Part shown: piece by piece, positions 28,626-40,800 of the stretch | How the letters are laid out: every line of letters starts with the position of its first letter | Numbering within the stretch: position 1 is the stretch's first letter | Origin: Lanius collurio | Lineage: Eukaryota; Chordata; Aves; Passeriformes; Laniidae | Direction of reading: 5' to 3' | Assembly: GCA_020086605.1 (NCBI GenBank) | Contig: JACBWW010000004.1 | Location: forward strand, 11,795,911 to 11,859,910 | Length of the DNA: 64,000 nt | Made by a program: the position numbers and the translations under genes | Notes under the pieces: generated by a model | Told to the model about the DNA's origin: nothing | What the model saw: only the letters and a program-made list of their open reading frames with translations | Databases searched by the model: none

Positions 28626-31600
28626 CTACACGAAGAATAGAACATTTTAGAATACTGTTTACCTCTAGCTATGTCAATCCATGAGACACTTCCTTTAAAT
28701 TTCAGAAGTGATTTACCATTATTTTCATGAAGTCCCTTTCAAAACCAGGAGTTCTGTCTCTACAAGGAGACTCCACTCACCTACACCATGCAGCTGCCCA
28801 AAAGCATAAAGGCTAACTTGGTTTGGAAATGCACATGAAGAAGCAAACACCATCCTGCAACTTGGTGAATCCGATTTGGTGCAGTGAAGGACACAGGGCA
28901 GGCTCCTTGCAATTGGTCAGAGAAGCATGAAATCCCTAATGCCATGTGTTTGGGGTTTCACAGCACATGCCATTCCCAGCGGTGCAGTGCCCCAGCACAG
29001 CGTGGGCGTAGCGCACACGCGTGGGCTGCCGCGCTGCTCACAGCTCCAGCCCCACCCGCCCTCCCCACCTCACAGCAGCAGCCTCCAGCCCTCTGCAAGC
29101 CCCACAGAAGGGGCTCTTGCTGTGATATTACGAATTACATCTTGGTATTAGAGAGATTTTTGCCACCTCAAACAAAGAAAATTACAGTTTTTACGCATCA
29201 TATTATTTTTCCATTCAGCCAAGCAGTTTAAGGTGCCTCATCTGACATGCAGGTCATTTCATATATAATTTTAAGTGGCAAGATTTAAAATGCCTGCTTA
29301 TGACCTTCTGTACATCAAGAGGCCACTGCTGCATACAAAGGTATACAGCTCAGCAGGCAACCAAATGGGCTTTTTCTAGAGCTTAACTGTGATAGCCACA
29401 TCCTTCCAGAAGCCTCTTCCTATGTATGGATAGAGCATCACAAAAAGCTCCACTGTTCAGACTCAAAGAGCTAACTAAATCTTTATGGAAAAATATGCCT
29501 TTTCCTGGTTTAAAAAAAAAAAAAAAGATTTTACATGCCCAATCAGATACTGACGAATACAAGGTAATACCTTCTTTTAAACACGTTTTACTGGGCCATT
29601 TTCACAAATAGAACAGGGAATTTTGTAGGTCAGAGAAGGCAGGCAAACACTTTGTTCTAAAATATTATTTAAGTACAAAAACCATCTAATTTCAGCAAAG
29701 AACAAATACAATGGAGAATTAATCAGCTATACAGTGTTAAGCTCTTGCATATGGGAATAGCGTATGGTTGAAAATCTGCTCTACATGTTAAGGAGAATAC
29801 ACAGATATCATCTGTAATTAGGCAGGGAGTTTGTTTTAATGTCTGTATGTAATGATTAAACAATTCCCTGCAAGCAGTGTGTTGGAGGAGTGAGAAAAGC
29901 ATAGAAGTGCAAACAGCTAAGGACGGTTTTCTTTAATAACAGCAAAAAGCTTGTGTCCAGCTCGATTTCCTCCACTCTTTACGATTTTCCAGAAAGCGTG
30001 GTTTCGCCTAAAGATTATCTAAGGAATTTACATAACAGACTCACTGCCCTGCAGAACAGGAAACAGAGCCACACCTTGGCAAAAAACCTCCAGCCCACAG
30101 CACCAGTTCATTGCCCCATTAATCGGAGCTCGTTGAATGTTTATAAAAATCATATTTCAAATAAAAACAAACAAAAAACCCACACAACAAAACCCCAAAA
30201 CCTTCGCATAACCTGCGATGCCCGAGGACACAACCCGACCCACACTGCCGAGGGGTTCACCTTCCCGAGCAACAGGCACAGCCACTACACCCTTAACACA
30301 GCTACAGGACAAAGGTACCCAGCCAGGAGCCATCACCCCACCCAGCCAAGTCATCAAATCCTGTCCTAGTGATGTCAGCCTTCTCCTACGGGAAGGGGAG
30401 ATGGAGAGACAGAGTCGAGGAACACCCAGATTGCCAAAAAGCAATCAGACGTCAGTCTGCAACTGCTTCGCCGCTCTCGTAGAAAGCGAAAAATGGCCGG
30501 GAAAACCCCAGCCCTTCCTCTTGCTCTTTTGTGAGCAGCGCTGGCTGGACCCGGAGTAGCCGGCGGATGATGCGATGCGATCCGGCGGGCATCGCCCGGC
30601 CGGCGGGGCGGGAGGCTCGCAGCCCGCCGGCGCAACAGGCGCCCTTCCCGGCCAGCAGCCACCCACTGCTGCAGTGCGTCCCCGTTTCCCCTCCCTCTCC
30701 TCTCCAGCCGGCGGCCACATCATGTCCTCACCATTCAACCGCGAGGGCGCCTGGGCTCCGCGGCCAGCCTTCCCTCCCCATTGCGGGCGGCTGGGGCAAG
30801 AGCTCTTCCCCCACAGCCCCCGGAGAGAGGGGAGGCTGTGCCCCTCCCACCCCGACTCTCCCATGCAGGAGCTGGGCCGCTTCCAACCGAGCAACACGCA
30901 CTGCACCCCGGTCCCCGCGGCCGGGGTGTGCGCGGGGGCCGGGAGGAAGAGGAGGAGACATGATGTAATGCAGACAACGATGGGCATCGCCGCCGCGGTT
31001 GCGTTTTTTTTNNNNNNNNNNNNNNNNNNNNNNNNNNNNNNNNNNNNNNNNNNNNNNNNNNNNNNNNNNNNNNNNNNNNNNNNNNNNNNNNNNNNNNNNN
31101 NNNNNNNNNNNNNNNNNNNNNNNNNNNNNNNNNNNNNNNNNNNNNNNNNNNNNNNNNNNNNNNNNNNNNNNNNNNNNNNNNNNNNNNNNNNNNNNNNNNN
31201 NNNNNNNNNNNNNNNNNNNNNNNNNNNNNNNNNNNNNNNNNNNNNNNNNNNNNNNNNNNNNNNNNNNNNNNNNNNNNNNNNNNNNNNNNNNNNNNNNNNN
31301 NNNNNNNNNNNNNNNNNNNNNNNNNNNNNNNNNNNNNNNNNNNNNNNNNNNNNNNNNNNNNNNNNNNNNNNNNNNNNNNNNNNNNNNNNNNNNNNNNNNN
31401 NNNNNNNNNNNCCCCCCCCGCTCCCTGCGCAGTGCAGCTGGTGCCGGAGCCGAGCGGGATCCTCGCCCGCAAACCCGCGCCCCGCCCCGCAGCGCGCCCT
31501 GCCCGGCGCTGGGGCCGTGGCCCCGGGGAGACGCGCCCGGCCCTTTCCGCAAGGGAGGGAAGGCGAGGCGGGGCGAGAGGGCGCGGGGCCGGGGCGCCCA

Positions 31601-31898
31601 CACGGCAGGCCCAGGGAAAGGGGAAGGAAGCGGCGGAAGAGGAAGGGCCGCAGCGATCCCGCGCAAGGCAGCGGGGGGTGGGGAGAGGGACAGTCCGCAG
31701 CCACTAATTCGCTCACCCCGCGGAGACCCGAGCGGGTGGTTACCCCCCACCCCCGCTCCTCCCCGGGGACAGCCCGGCTCCACCGACCCGACCGTCCCCA
31801 GCTCCGCAGTAAGCGCACTGCGCACTAGCCACCGCGCCAGCCCAGCCACCCCGTGCCGCACCCGGCCGGTCGAGCGAACGAGCGAGCGAGCCCCCTAC
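28626..31898 (-). other. CALM1: CALM1 intron 1, including a 400-N assembly gap
   Basis: The intron runs from a GTAGGG donor directly after the start codon to a GTAG acceptor at exon 2. It is 3273 bp including 400 unknown bases. The promoter-proximal part (from about 30530) is CpG-island DNA. The long ORFs crossing it exist only because N positions carry no stop codons. Confidence 0.9.
31012..31411. other. assembly gap, exactly 400 N
   Basis: The run of N is flanked by T8 on the left and C8 on the right, inside the CALM1 CpG island. High GC and homopolymers probably caused sequencing drop-out. The true length is unknown. Confidence 0.99.
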
Positions 31899-31901
31899 CA
31901 T
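31899..31901 (-). CDS. CALM1: calmodulin exon 1 coding part: start codon only
   Basis: Exon 1 contributes only the ATG. The sequence GCGCCATG is followed immediately by a GTAGGG donor, so the intron begins right after the initiator Met. This unusual split is a hallmark of vertebrate CALM genes. Spliced to the five downstream exons it gives 3+31+144+107+136+29 = 450 nt, meaning 149 codons plus stop, with no frameshift. Calmodulin is the cytosolic and nuclear calcium sensor that activates CaM kinases, calcineurin, nitric oxide synthase, ion channels and many other targets. CALM1 identity, rather than CALM2 or CALM3, rests on the adjacent divergent NRDE2 gene. Confidence 0.95.
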
Positions 31902-32006
31902 GGCGCGGCGGCGGCGGCGGGCCCGGCGGCGGCTGCACGAACTGCGCGACCACGAGCGGCGGTGGCGGCGGCTGCTGCCTCCTCCCGGCGCGGCTCACAG
32001 AGTGCT
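31902..32006 (-). other. CALM1: predicted CALM1 5' UTR
   Basis: About 105 nt between the predicted start site and the ATG. Immediately before the start codon the sense strand carries a short CCG-triplet run (about 31902-31921), a site where length polymorphism would be expected. The cap end is estimated from the TATA position only. Confidence 0.65.
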
Positions 32007-32019
32007 GGGGCTGTGAGCC
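31992..32019. repeat. perfect 9-bp inverted repeat across the predicted CALM1 start site
   Basis: GGCTCACAG (31992-32000) and its exact complement CTGTGAGCC (32011-32019) flank a 10-nt spacer. The predicted transcription start lies in or beside the spacer. Confidence 0.9.
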
Positions 32020-32031
32020 TGCGCCGCCCGC

Positions 32032-32037
32032 TATATA
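32032..32037 (-). promoter_or_regulatory. CALM1: CALM1 TATA box
   Basis: ACGTATATAGCG on the minus strand contains TATATA about 130 bp upstream of the ATG. Initiation would be expected about 25-31 bp downstream, near 32003-32008. It is an unusual case of a TATA box within a CpG island, fitting a highly expressed gene. Confidence 0.75.
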
Positions 32038-32450
32038 CGTGGGGCTGTATCCCTCCGCCGGAGCGGGGCCCTTTTCCCTCCTCCCCGGCGCGGTATGTGC
32101 GAGGTGACTGCGGCGGGCGGCCCTGCCCCCTCGGCGGCCCGGCCCCTCCCCCGGCGGGGCCGCTCCGCAGCCTCTCGGCCGAGCGCCCCCAGAGGGGCGA
32201 GGGCAGCCCGGTCCCGGCAGTGGCTCTTCGCCGAGCGCTGGTGCTGGCGCAGCCCGCGGTGAGCTGCCTCACGTCGGGTCCCTGCCGGGTGCCCGCCGTT
32301 CTCCATGCTGGAATCCCCGGAGCGAGGGCATCTCAGCCAAACTGGTGCTTTTTTCATTTTCTAGACAGCATCCTCGCCAGCGGGGCGGGCCTGCGCTCCC
32401 CCGGGGAGCCCGGAGCGGTACCTGGGAGAGGATGATGGCGCGGGGACGGG

Positions 32451-35400
32451 GGGAAACGTTAATAAAGCACTTTTTTTCGGTGACAAGGCGTGTGCGACAG
32501 CGACTGTAAAACTCAAACGTTGAAGCGAGCACAGCTGCCTTTTTATTAATCATAGGGCTTTTGTCAAGCACCAAAATCCAGACGACGGCGAAATCCAATC
32601 CAGAATCGGATGGTCTGCAACTGAGGTGTCACTTCAGGCTCTTCAGAAGCCTGCAACTGAGAGGCAGCAAAAGCATGTCCTGATGTCAAAGGGTTTTCTT
32701 CATTTCTTCCCTGTCAGCTCTGAGGATTTGTCCACACTGGTAATAACCCCAAAATATATTGTAGCATTCACATTGTACTTCCTTTAACAGGTATGGAAGC
32801 ACAAACAAATACGGACCACATTGAAATCCAGGATTTTTATTCCATTCACGACAGGTTCCCTTAGATTTTTTTTTTTTTTCAAGATATTTTTAGTTGAAGG
32901 TTTTCGTTTGGGCCTCTCTCTGGATTGGGAGGCTTGCAATATTTCCACTGTGGTCATAATTCTGATAAATCTGCTTGCAGTACAGCACTAAATCTTTTGA
33001 AATTCACTTGTCTCTTCTGTTTTTGAAAAATCATGCATACTTTCGGTGTTTGCAATAAAGACAAAATCAGTTTGGTTCTGTTTGTTTAACAGTTTCAATA
33101 GCTCTGCCACTGAAGTTACAATTTATTTGCTTGCCTTTCTGGAACATAGTGATAGGTTGGCAAGCACAGCAGTTACCTTTTTGCAATGTAGAGGGATTTC
33201 TCAGCAGACAAAATAGCATATTTAATGTGTCATAGTTTGGTTCCCAAACCATTCTAACATTTGCTTAGCAACTACTGTATGAAATGGTGTCAGAAAACAA
33301 ATTTGCAGCTGGCTAGTGTGCAAATGATAGGTTTATAGGCAGCTTCCATTTTAGATGTAGAATGCCCAGCCTCCTATTTTTAATATACTTCTTTTTTTTT
33401 TTTTTTAACTACCAAATAGTGATGCTGAATTTTTTTTTTCTGTAAAAGAACATGCACATAATTGATCTTTGATTTTCAAACAAGACCAGCAATTTTGAGC
33501 TCTTGCTTCCCTAGCTGAATTTCTTTCTGGAAAGCATGGTGCAATGTTTGATTGGTGTGAGCTACAAGAGTATTTTCTTGGACAAGTGAATCTTGGAACT
33601 CTCTGAGACTCACAGGGATATGTAAAGAACAATTTTCATGTACAAATTGTCCAACCTATTGTGCTGGTCTTACACAGGTGAAGATCTCATTGTTAAAACA
33701 CTGAATTCTATATAATTATGGGGCTAATAAATTTGTAAAATTATCTTGCAAAGAAAAGGTATTATTGGAAGAATAATCTTACCAACATTTAAATGTGACA
33801 ATTTAGAATGTGGGTGCTTTATTTCAGTCTCCTTAAAGTTAATTTTAAGCACACGTAATATAATCTTCCATTGATCCAAACCTTCACTTGTTAAAAAGCG
33901 AAGGGATTAGATTTATCTGTTGAGGAGAGACTATAAGACAAGTAATTAAAATTTATGTAGACTGTCTTACAAACTATCAGTATTACAGTGTTTGGACATA
34001 CGTGATGAAACTTGGAAATGTGAAGCAGAAAGCCACTCAGTCACATTCAATGAATGTTGCCTAAGATTAACCGGGCCTTTGAGTAGAAGGATTGCTGTGC
34101 ATTTATTCCTATTTCTTTTCTTTTATTTAACTTTTTGTGTCTACTTTTCCTAACTTGAAGGTTCATGTTAATAATTTATTTATATTTAAAATGAAATTTG
34201 GAAATAAGGTTACTTTTAAAGTAGTTTGGAATATAGTTGTCTTGCTTTATTTTAAAAAAAAATTCAGGATGATCAAGTAAAGTGCCATAGTTGGGTTCTG
34301 CAGTCGTTTCTGTTTAAATTGCATCATTCTGTATTTGAAAATATTTCACAGCTCACGTTCCAAAATACCATTCTGACTAAGGGGAATTCTTTTCCCTAAT
34401 TTGACATATGGCAATGATAAATGTACACAAAACAGAATACTAATCTCTTGATGCTTATTTAATGCAAATAAAAAATTGTCTAAACTGGCATCTCCCTGCT
34501 TCTTGTAAATTTGCTTTCACTCAATTGTACAGCTAGATCTTGATCAGTATTCTTTGTTCTCTTAAAATTTACATTCAGTTGTGGCCAGGCAAGAAATGCC
34601 CCTGTCATTCCAATGACATACAATGTCAAATGATTTGCCAGGATCTTCTACAGCCTCATTCAAAATCTCCTGAATCTCAGTGGGAGCTGGACTGGGCCAT
34701 GGAATTACTCAGTGTTTGTGCCTGACACCATAGAACTTGGCCATCCCATTGCTATAGAGCTTTTCTATGAACAGAGGGCTATGCAACAGCTATTAAGATG
34801 AATTTTGACTGGATAAATTTACTGTTCTAAATTACTTCACTCTCTAAGCATGCTCTTGTTGACTTGTGTTTGAACTGTAATACTAAGAAAATATTATTTT
34901 ACACATTTATTTATAAAATAAATAAAATGGTTGCAGTGGAAGATTTGCAACCATTCTTCCTAGTATACCTAGTATAACATTCCTAAATTTCACCATGATG
35001 TGATAGTAAGATTACAGTCTTACAGACGGTCTTTGTTTTGCCAGAGACTTAATATGTCCATTCCTTGGGAGCAGCCTAAGATATAAAGAGGAATTCTGTT
35101 GAGAATCTGACAAAATAATAAACTTCACTAGTTACATACAAGGTGTGCTTTTCAGCTTTGGCTTTGTTAACATAAGCACCGAAGAACATGGCCTCACACA
35201 CATCACCTGTTTTCTTATATTTTATATACATAATTTAAAAAAAACCCGAAAAATAAATTAAAACATTTCACAGACATCTGTCCTGAGAGAACGGATGTGA
35301 GAACAGATGGACAGAAGTTGTCACATCATTTAATACACAGCTGGGAGGCTGATATTATGCCAGTAAGCACAGATAACCAGTTTATAGTAAGTGAGAAATA

Positions 35401-38400
35401 CAAAGGGCCAAAATCAAGTATATATGTGCATGCAACATCTGTGCAACTGGAAAAAATTAATGATTAGTTTTCATGGGTATAATATTGCCAGTAATACCCA
35501 AACTAAATTTGTTGTACTGCTTTGGAAGTCAACTGGAATTCTGTTGGTACATCAATTTTTTACACTGTCTACAAAAATCTCTTCAAATAAGAAATGTTTT
35601 TTGGGGAGACCATTTTACACAAAATATAATGATTCTAAATGCCATTGACAGCTGTGAAAACCTAAGCAAATATCCTTTTAAACTGTAAGCATCACTAAGA
35701 TTGCAAATAAGTGGGTAGAACTCCATTGAAATTAAAAGCTAGAACAGAATTGATTTGGACCACATTTATACAAGAGTTGAAAATAAAAGTTGCTTTCATC
35801 TGAACATGTAAAGTTCCACACCCTGGAGCACTTTTTAATGGGTACATACATGTTCCTGTAAGTAACTGTTTTTTTCTGAAAGAAATTTTTAAAAATCCCC
35901 AAACTCCCCCATCTTTTATATGCTTGTGGGGTTTTTTTTTGCATTTGCCTCATTCCTGCTGGTGTGTATCAATAATCACATACAATTATGGATTTTCCCT
36001 GAGCATGTAGTGTTCAAAGGCCACTATGTAATTGAATAATCAGTGATTGTTACCTACGTTGAGTGTCTGTAGTCTTGTAAAGTTTCAGATGTTGATATGA
36101 AACTAACTTAACCATTAGTTAGAACTAAATTATTTACACATTGCAATTAAATTAGTGAATTCTTTTACATGTACCTATGTAAAACGGCATCCTTGAGACC
36201 CAATAATTTGAAAAGTTTCATGTTTTAAACTTAGCGTAGTATGAGTTGGGAACCTTAAAGATCCTGTCTTAAAAAGTCTTGGAAATATGGGAATTACAGA
36301 CCTGCTTCCACACATAGTCTCACTTGTACATCTTGCAGATTAAGCATCACAAAACAATTCTTTTAAACAACAGTGCTTCTTCCTACTTTTTTTTAACACT
36401 TGCAATGTAAAATAAATTTAAAAAGAAAAAAACTTTGCCACACAACCTTAAAACCCCCAACCTTTCTTCACTGTCCTATGAAGAGTTCTCTAGACACACT
36501 GGAATATGTGAAAACAGGATTTTCCTTTTCAGTTTTTGCAATTGCCAGGTTCATAGAAAGGTAAACATTGGATGATTCATGATAAACAAATTACTCACTC
36601 CATTTTTTCTGTGTTTTGTTACTGTTACTGTTTTTACAGATAAAAGGCAAATTGTATCCACTACTTTTCAAGAATCAAATACAGAAGAGGAAAGGCTATT
36701 TATGTATTATGTGTTTGCTAAGTATTTCATATTTTTCCATAACATTGTCAAGCGTACCTAGGTCTTGCTTCTTCGTTGATAGACACATGCATAAGAACTA
36801 TATTCCCTGACAATGACTCTGGGTAATGCGTCTGTCAAAGGAAAGTAATGTATTTTTACTATAAAATATTTTAAAATATTCTGTATTGAACAATACTTAT
36901 AGGAATGGATATTCTAATGATAGAGGAAAAACTCTGTTTCTAATTTAAGCAGATAGATTCCTCAAATTTTTAAGTGCTATAATGTATCGAACCATTTTTT
37001 GTCAGATTCACCTTATTAGGAATGTCATGAGTTTGCATTTTATTTCTTAAGAATTTGCTGGAAAAATGAGAGGGCCAAAAACTGGTTTACTTTATATGTT
37101 CAAATTTCTGCATTAGAATTGATAAAAGCGGAACAGCTGTTGCCATTAGCTACAGCTTTTGAACTAATATATTGCTTACAATGGTACAATAAACAATGAT
37201 AAACAAATATCCTTCAGAATTTAAGTGCTGAAAAAATGCTGGAAATCAGTTTGTTCATTCCCAGTAATGTTGTTCCTCATGTCAGTTTGTCCTGCTTAAC
37301 ACAGGAAAAAAATCTTCACAGATACTTAGGATTGCTTTTTTACATAAAGGAAATTATTACACAAGCTGTTTGTATTGTTTTTTATTCCTCCCCTTTGACC
37401 ATGAGTAATCAATTTTCATCTGAATACTCCAGTGGGGCAAATAGGGATATCAATTTTGCAATAGAAGTCACAGAGAAGTTTAACAAATATAAGAATATAT
37501 ATGATATAGGCAGACAGGTATTCAAAACCCACAGATACATTCTGTAATGGCCAAGTCTCCCTTACTTAACTCCAAATTGTAATTTTGTAGTAGGCCTATG
37601 TTAAATGAAATTTCTTTGGGTCAGGTGGATCTGTTGTAAAAGTCTGTCCATCAACTCAGGTTCAACCCACTACATCATGACACAGCTAATGGTAAAAAAT
37701 TAAACAACTCCACATAACGGTTCAAGGGTGATCATAATTTTAAATCAGAATCATAATTTCTAGTACAGATTTTCAGCAATGTAAACATGCCCTGAAGTCA
37801 ATAAATCCATGTTAATTTGCATCAGTTAGGGATTTATTCTTTCCTTCTTTTCCCTCACACACTTGAATTGAGGTGTTTCAATAAGTTTGGGGTAGAATCT
37901 TATCTAAGGATAAGAAGCTACAAGATCAAAACCACCTGAGTTAATAATGGATGTCAAATACTGTCATCCAAGACGTATCCAGCATTCTAATCAGCCATGC
38001 TGCAAAACTGGCCTGAGGTGGGAAGTATAGATGCATCCCAAATTACAGATGCTCGAAGGCAGCACCACTGCCAAGTGACACTTCTTCCTTTGTCTTACAT
38101 ACAGGAAGAAAATTATGAAATCATTACACTTCTTTGGATAGCTATTTTATGTTGTTTGAGAATGCACCAGTAATAAACCCACCTCACAATGAAATAACTT
38201 CTCCAACTTATCAACACTTCTGGGGAGGAAAAAATCCTATGTTTTTCAACAACCTTGAAGAGAAGATGCATTTCTAGTGTAAAACTATAAATTCCAATCT
38301 CTGTAGCCTATTGTCAAAGAGCCAATAGACCGCCTCTCCCCTGGGAACATTCCATGGCAGTACCTAGGAATCCTCTCCTAAGGGCTCATCTCTTTTAAAG

Positions 38401-39929
38401 TCTTGTGGCGAACAGGGACATCTGATACCTCCAGAATGTAGATTCTGACACCCCTTTAAGGTTTCTCTTTGATCCAGTTCTTTGTGTAGAACTTTAGCTT
38501 TTTAGTTTTGGGGACGCTAGCATGTGTGAAGTTCAGCCTCTTAAAATGTCTAACCCTCAGAGTATGCATCTCCATCCTAAAACACCTCCCACCATTGTTG
38601 AAACTCCAGAAATTGTACCAAGAAAATCCATCTTTCTTTGTAAACTTAAAAAGTAGAGTTGTCCCATGGAGCTTTATATTCTTCCCCACGTTTTTGTGAG
38701 GGTACAGTTCACATCAGCTGCCTAATCAAACCTCTGTTCTGCCTGCTTTATTCTGAGGCTATCAGCCTCTGTGAAATAAAAATATGCCTAAAATCTAGTC
38801 TGTCCCAGGCATGTAGCACTTTGAGCACACCTTTCCTGGCAAGCAGCATTGACCTTCCCCACAGTATGGCTATTTGTTGTTATTTTTGTGGTAGCAGAAG
38901 TATTCTAGATGCTAATGAAGTACTTATATTTAGTAAGTGCACTGCTATGTGCTGGCTGTGAAGTTGTCAGCAGCGCTGTTAAAGAGCACAAGCTTAACAC
39001 AAAGGTGCACTGCACTGAGAATGGGGGGTTTTATGCTATATAGAAGGGAAGTACATTTAATGAGTTTATTTTGGTTAGCCTTTGGTTTAGTTTCAGGTCT
39101 GCCAATACTGACATCATTTTTCCAAGCAGGGAGCACCATCTAAGACTTCTCTGCATCACTATCCTTGGGGTGGGCCTGTGTGTGGGCTGATGCAGTGCTC
39201 AGCACTCCAGATCATTTCACTTTGGCAACCATTCTGCTTCTACTGTCTCTATCTCCATATTCTATTTTAGGGGCTTATGGAGCACCAATCCTCTCAACTA
39301 AAATATAACTGAAACAAGATATTCACCATTAAATAAGCAAAAAGCAAAAGACTCAAAATAGTCTATTTTGTTATTATTATTATGGGGTTAAATCACTTAA
39401 ACATAGATATCTACCTACTCCTCCTCCCACTTCTTTCTTTAGTTTGTCTCCTCTTGTTCTCTCAGGACCTACTAATGGCCCACAAGCCTGTGCAAAAAAA
39501 AGATGAACTCTGTTCTGTGATGGGTCCATGGGTGCCAAATAGTCATCTAGCTTAAATCTTGGGAAAAAACTGTTATTGCTAGAATTTTGTCTGTCCTGAG
39601 ATCCTTGCACCAATCCCTCAGCCTCCAGTGGGGCCAGGGAGTATCCTTTAGAGAGCGATCTCACAGGGCAGAATTGTGTTGGCATGAAAACACAGCTACA
39701 CCTGAACCTGTGAATTTATTACTTGGTCAGCGAGGATGGGGAAGCAGGTGGATTTTTAAGCAGGTACACCTTTGGTAGGTGCTTGGAAGGATACAGAGGA
39801 ACAGCTGTCCGTATGCTGGGGATTTCACCTTGCCACAGAAGATCCAAGTTATTTGGTAAGACACCAGGCTCCCCTCATGCCCTGCCCCTCGCACCTCTCC
39901 CCGGAGCTGCTCAGCAGTGCGGCTCCTGC
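32451..39929. other. intergenic DNA upstream of CALM1, no gene seen
   Basis: AT-rich sequence with T-rich tracts near 32865-32879 and 33391-33406. Open frames are all about 100 codons or shorter and show no recognisable domain. No repeat family was identified with confidence. Confidence 0.5.
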
Positions 39930-40556
39930 CCGCTCTCCCGAAGGCGCTGTGGCGGCATCCGCAATTAACCGAGAGCCACTGCAGGGCTCTCAGCTGTGCC
40001 TCTCGCAGATGCCATTTGCCGGCTTGGCACAGGCAGCTCTGCAGCTCCTCTGGAGGCACTTTGGGATTCGCCTGAACCGAGGCTTTGGCTCGGCTCGGCG
40101 CTGATGATTCTCCCGCTCTCCACGCAGGAACTGCCGATGGCGATTAACGTTACACCCAACAGCAGGGGCCCGGGCGACACAGCACAAACCCCTTCGTTTT
40201 CTCGAAGCCTCCTGTGGCCTCCAGAGAGACCCTGTTTTCCCCCTCTTTCCCGCAAGCAACTGGGGCCGCAGCGGGAGGGCTCTGTGCCGGACTCAGCGGC
40301 TGTTCATTGCCCGGGGGATGGCGGCTGCACCCCGCGCGCTGCCAGGTCCTGCAGCGCCAGCGAGGGGGGGCAGCGCTGGGGCAGCCGATCCGATCCCGGC
40401 TCCCTCCGTCCCTCGGCGGGCAGTTCCCGCCAGCGAGCCGCTGGCCGGCAGCGGGACCTATATGCTCTGGCGGAAGGTTACCGCTGCCTGGCACGGCGGC
40501 GCCCGACGGAAGCGGTGCTGAGGCATCTGAGGCAGCATTTTGTCAAGGAGCGCCTG

Positions 40557-40561
40557 ATTGG
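40557..40561 (-). promoter_or_regulatory. inverted CCAAT box 1
   Basis: CTGATTGGCTAA contains ATTGG (CCAAT on the minus strand) inside the orphan CpG island, with a favourable NF-Y context. Confidence 0.5.
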
Positions 40562-40607
40562 CTAACGGGACTCTGCAATGGTTATCTGGTAAGAGTCAGG
40601 GCCTCTG

Positions 40608-40612
40608 ATTGG
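40608..40612 (-). promoter_or_regulatory. inverted CCAAT box 2
   Basis: CTGATTGGTCGC contains a second ATTGG 51 bp from the first, in the same orientation. Confidence 0.5.
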
Positions 40613-40800
40613 TCGCGCGGTACCTGCAATGCGTCAAGTGAGGATGCTGGAGTGCGCGTGCCAGAGCGCTGCCGGGGGGCGGCCGCGGGCCCGCCGGGAA
40701 TGGCCGCCTGCAGCCCGCCCTGCCCGCAGCACCGGCCAGCTCTGGGCGCTCTCCGTCCTTCCCGGCAGCATCAGCAGTCCCAGCGCTAGGTTTCCCGCCT

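Larger units (their letters stand above)
30530..32450. promoter_or_regulatory. CALM1: CALM1 CpG island
   Basis: Dense CpG and high G+C run from inside intron 1 across exon 1 and the promoter to about 450 bp upstream of the start site, broken by the N gap. It covers the minus-strand TATA box and a GC-box-like GGGGGAGGGGCC (32141-32154 region). This is typical of a broadly expressed vertebrate gene. Confidence 0.9.
39930..40800. promoter_or_regulatory. orphan CpG island, candidate promoter of an unannotated transcript
   Basis: GC-rich, CpG-dense DNA, densest from about 40250 to 40790, lies about 8 kb upstream of CALM1 and 21 kb from NRDE2. It contains two inverted CCAAT boxes (ATTGG at 40557-40561 and 40608-40612, each preceded by TG), the arrangement bound by NF-Y in many promoters. 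Overlapping frames of 114-191 codons on both strands have biased composition and no recognisable domain, so I do not call a protein. A consensus-like plus-strand splice donor (TCTG followed by GTAAGAG, GT at 40589-40590) is present. A non-coding RNA promoter or an enhancer is the likeliest reading. Confidence 0.6.

Noticed and set aside
30445..32435. Very long open frames on both strands (377-478 codons)
   Set aside because: They run through the 400-N gap, which cannot contain stops, and through GC-rich CpG-island DNA where stops are rare. No domain is visible.
39996..40789. Overlapping 189- and 191-codon frames in the orphan CpG island
   Set aside because: Both are in the same GC-rich block in different frames with low-complexity Arg/Pro/Ser/Gly content. 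No domain or exon structure supports them.
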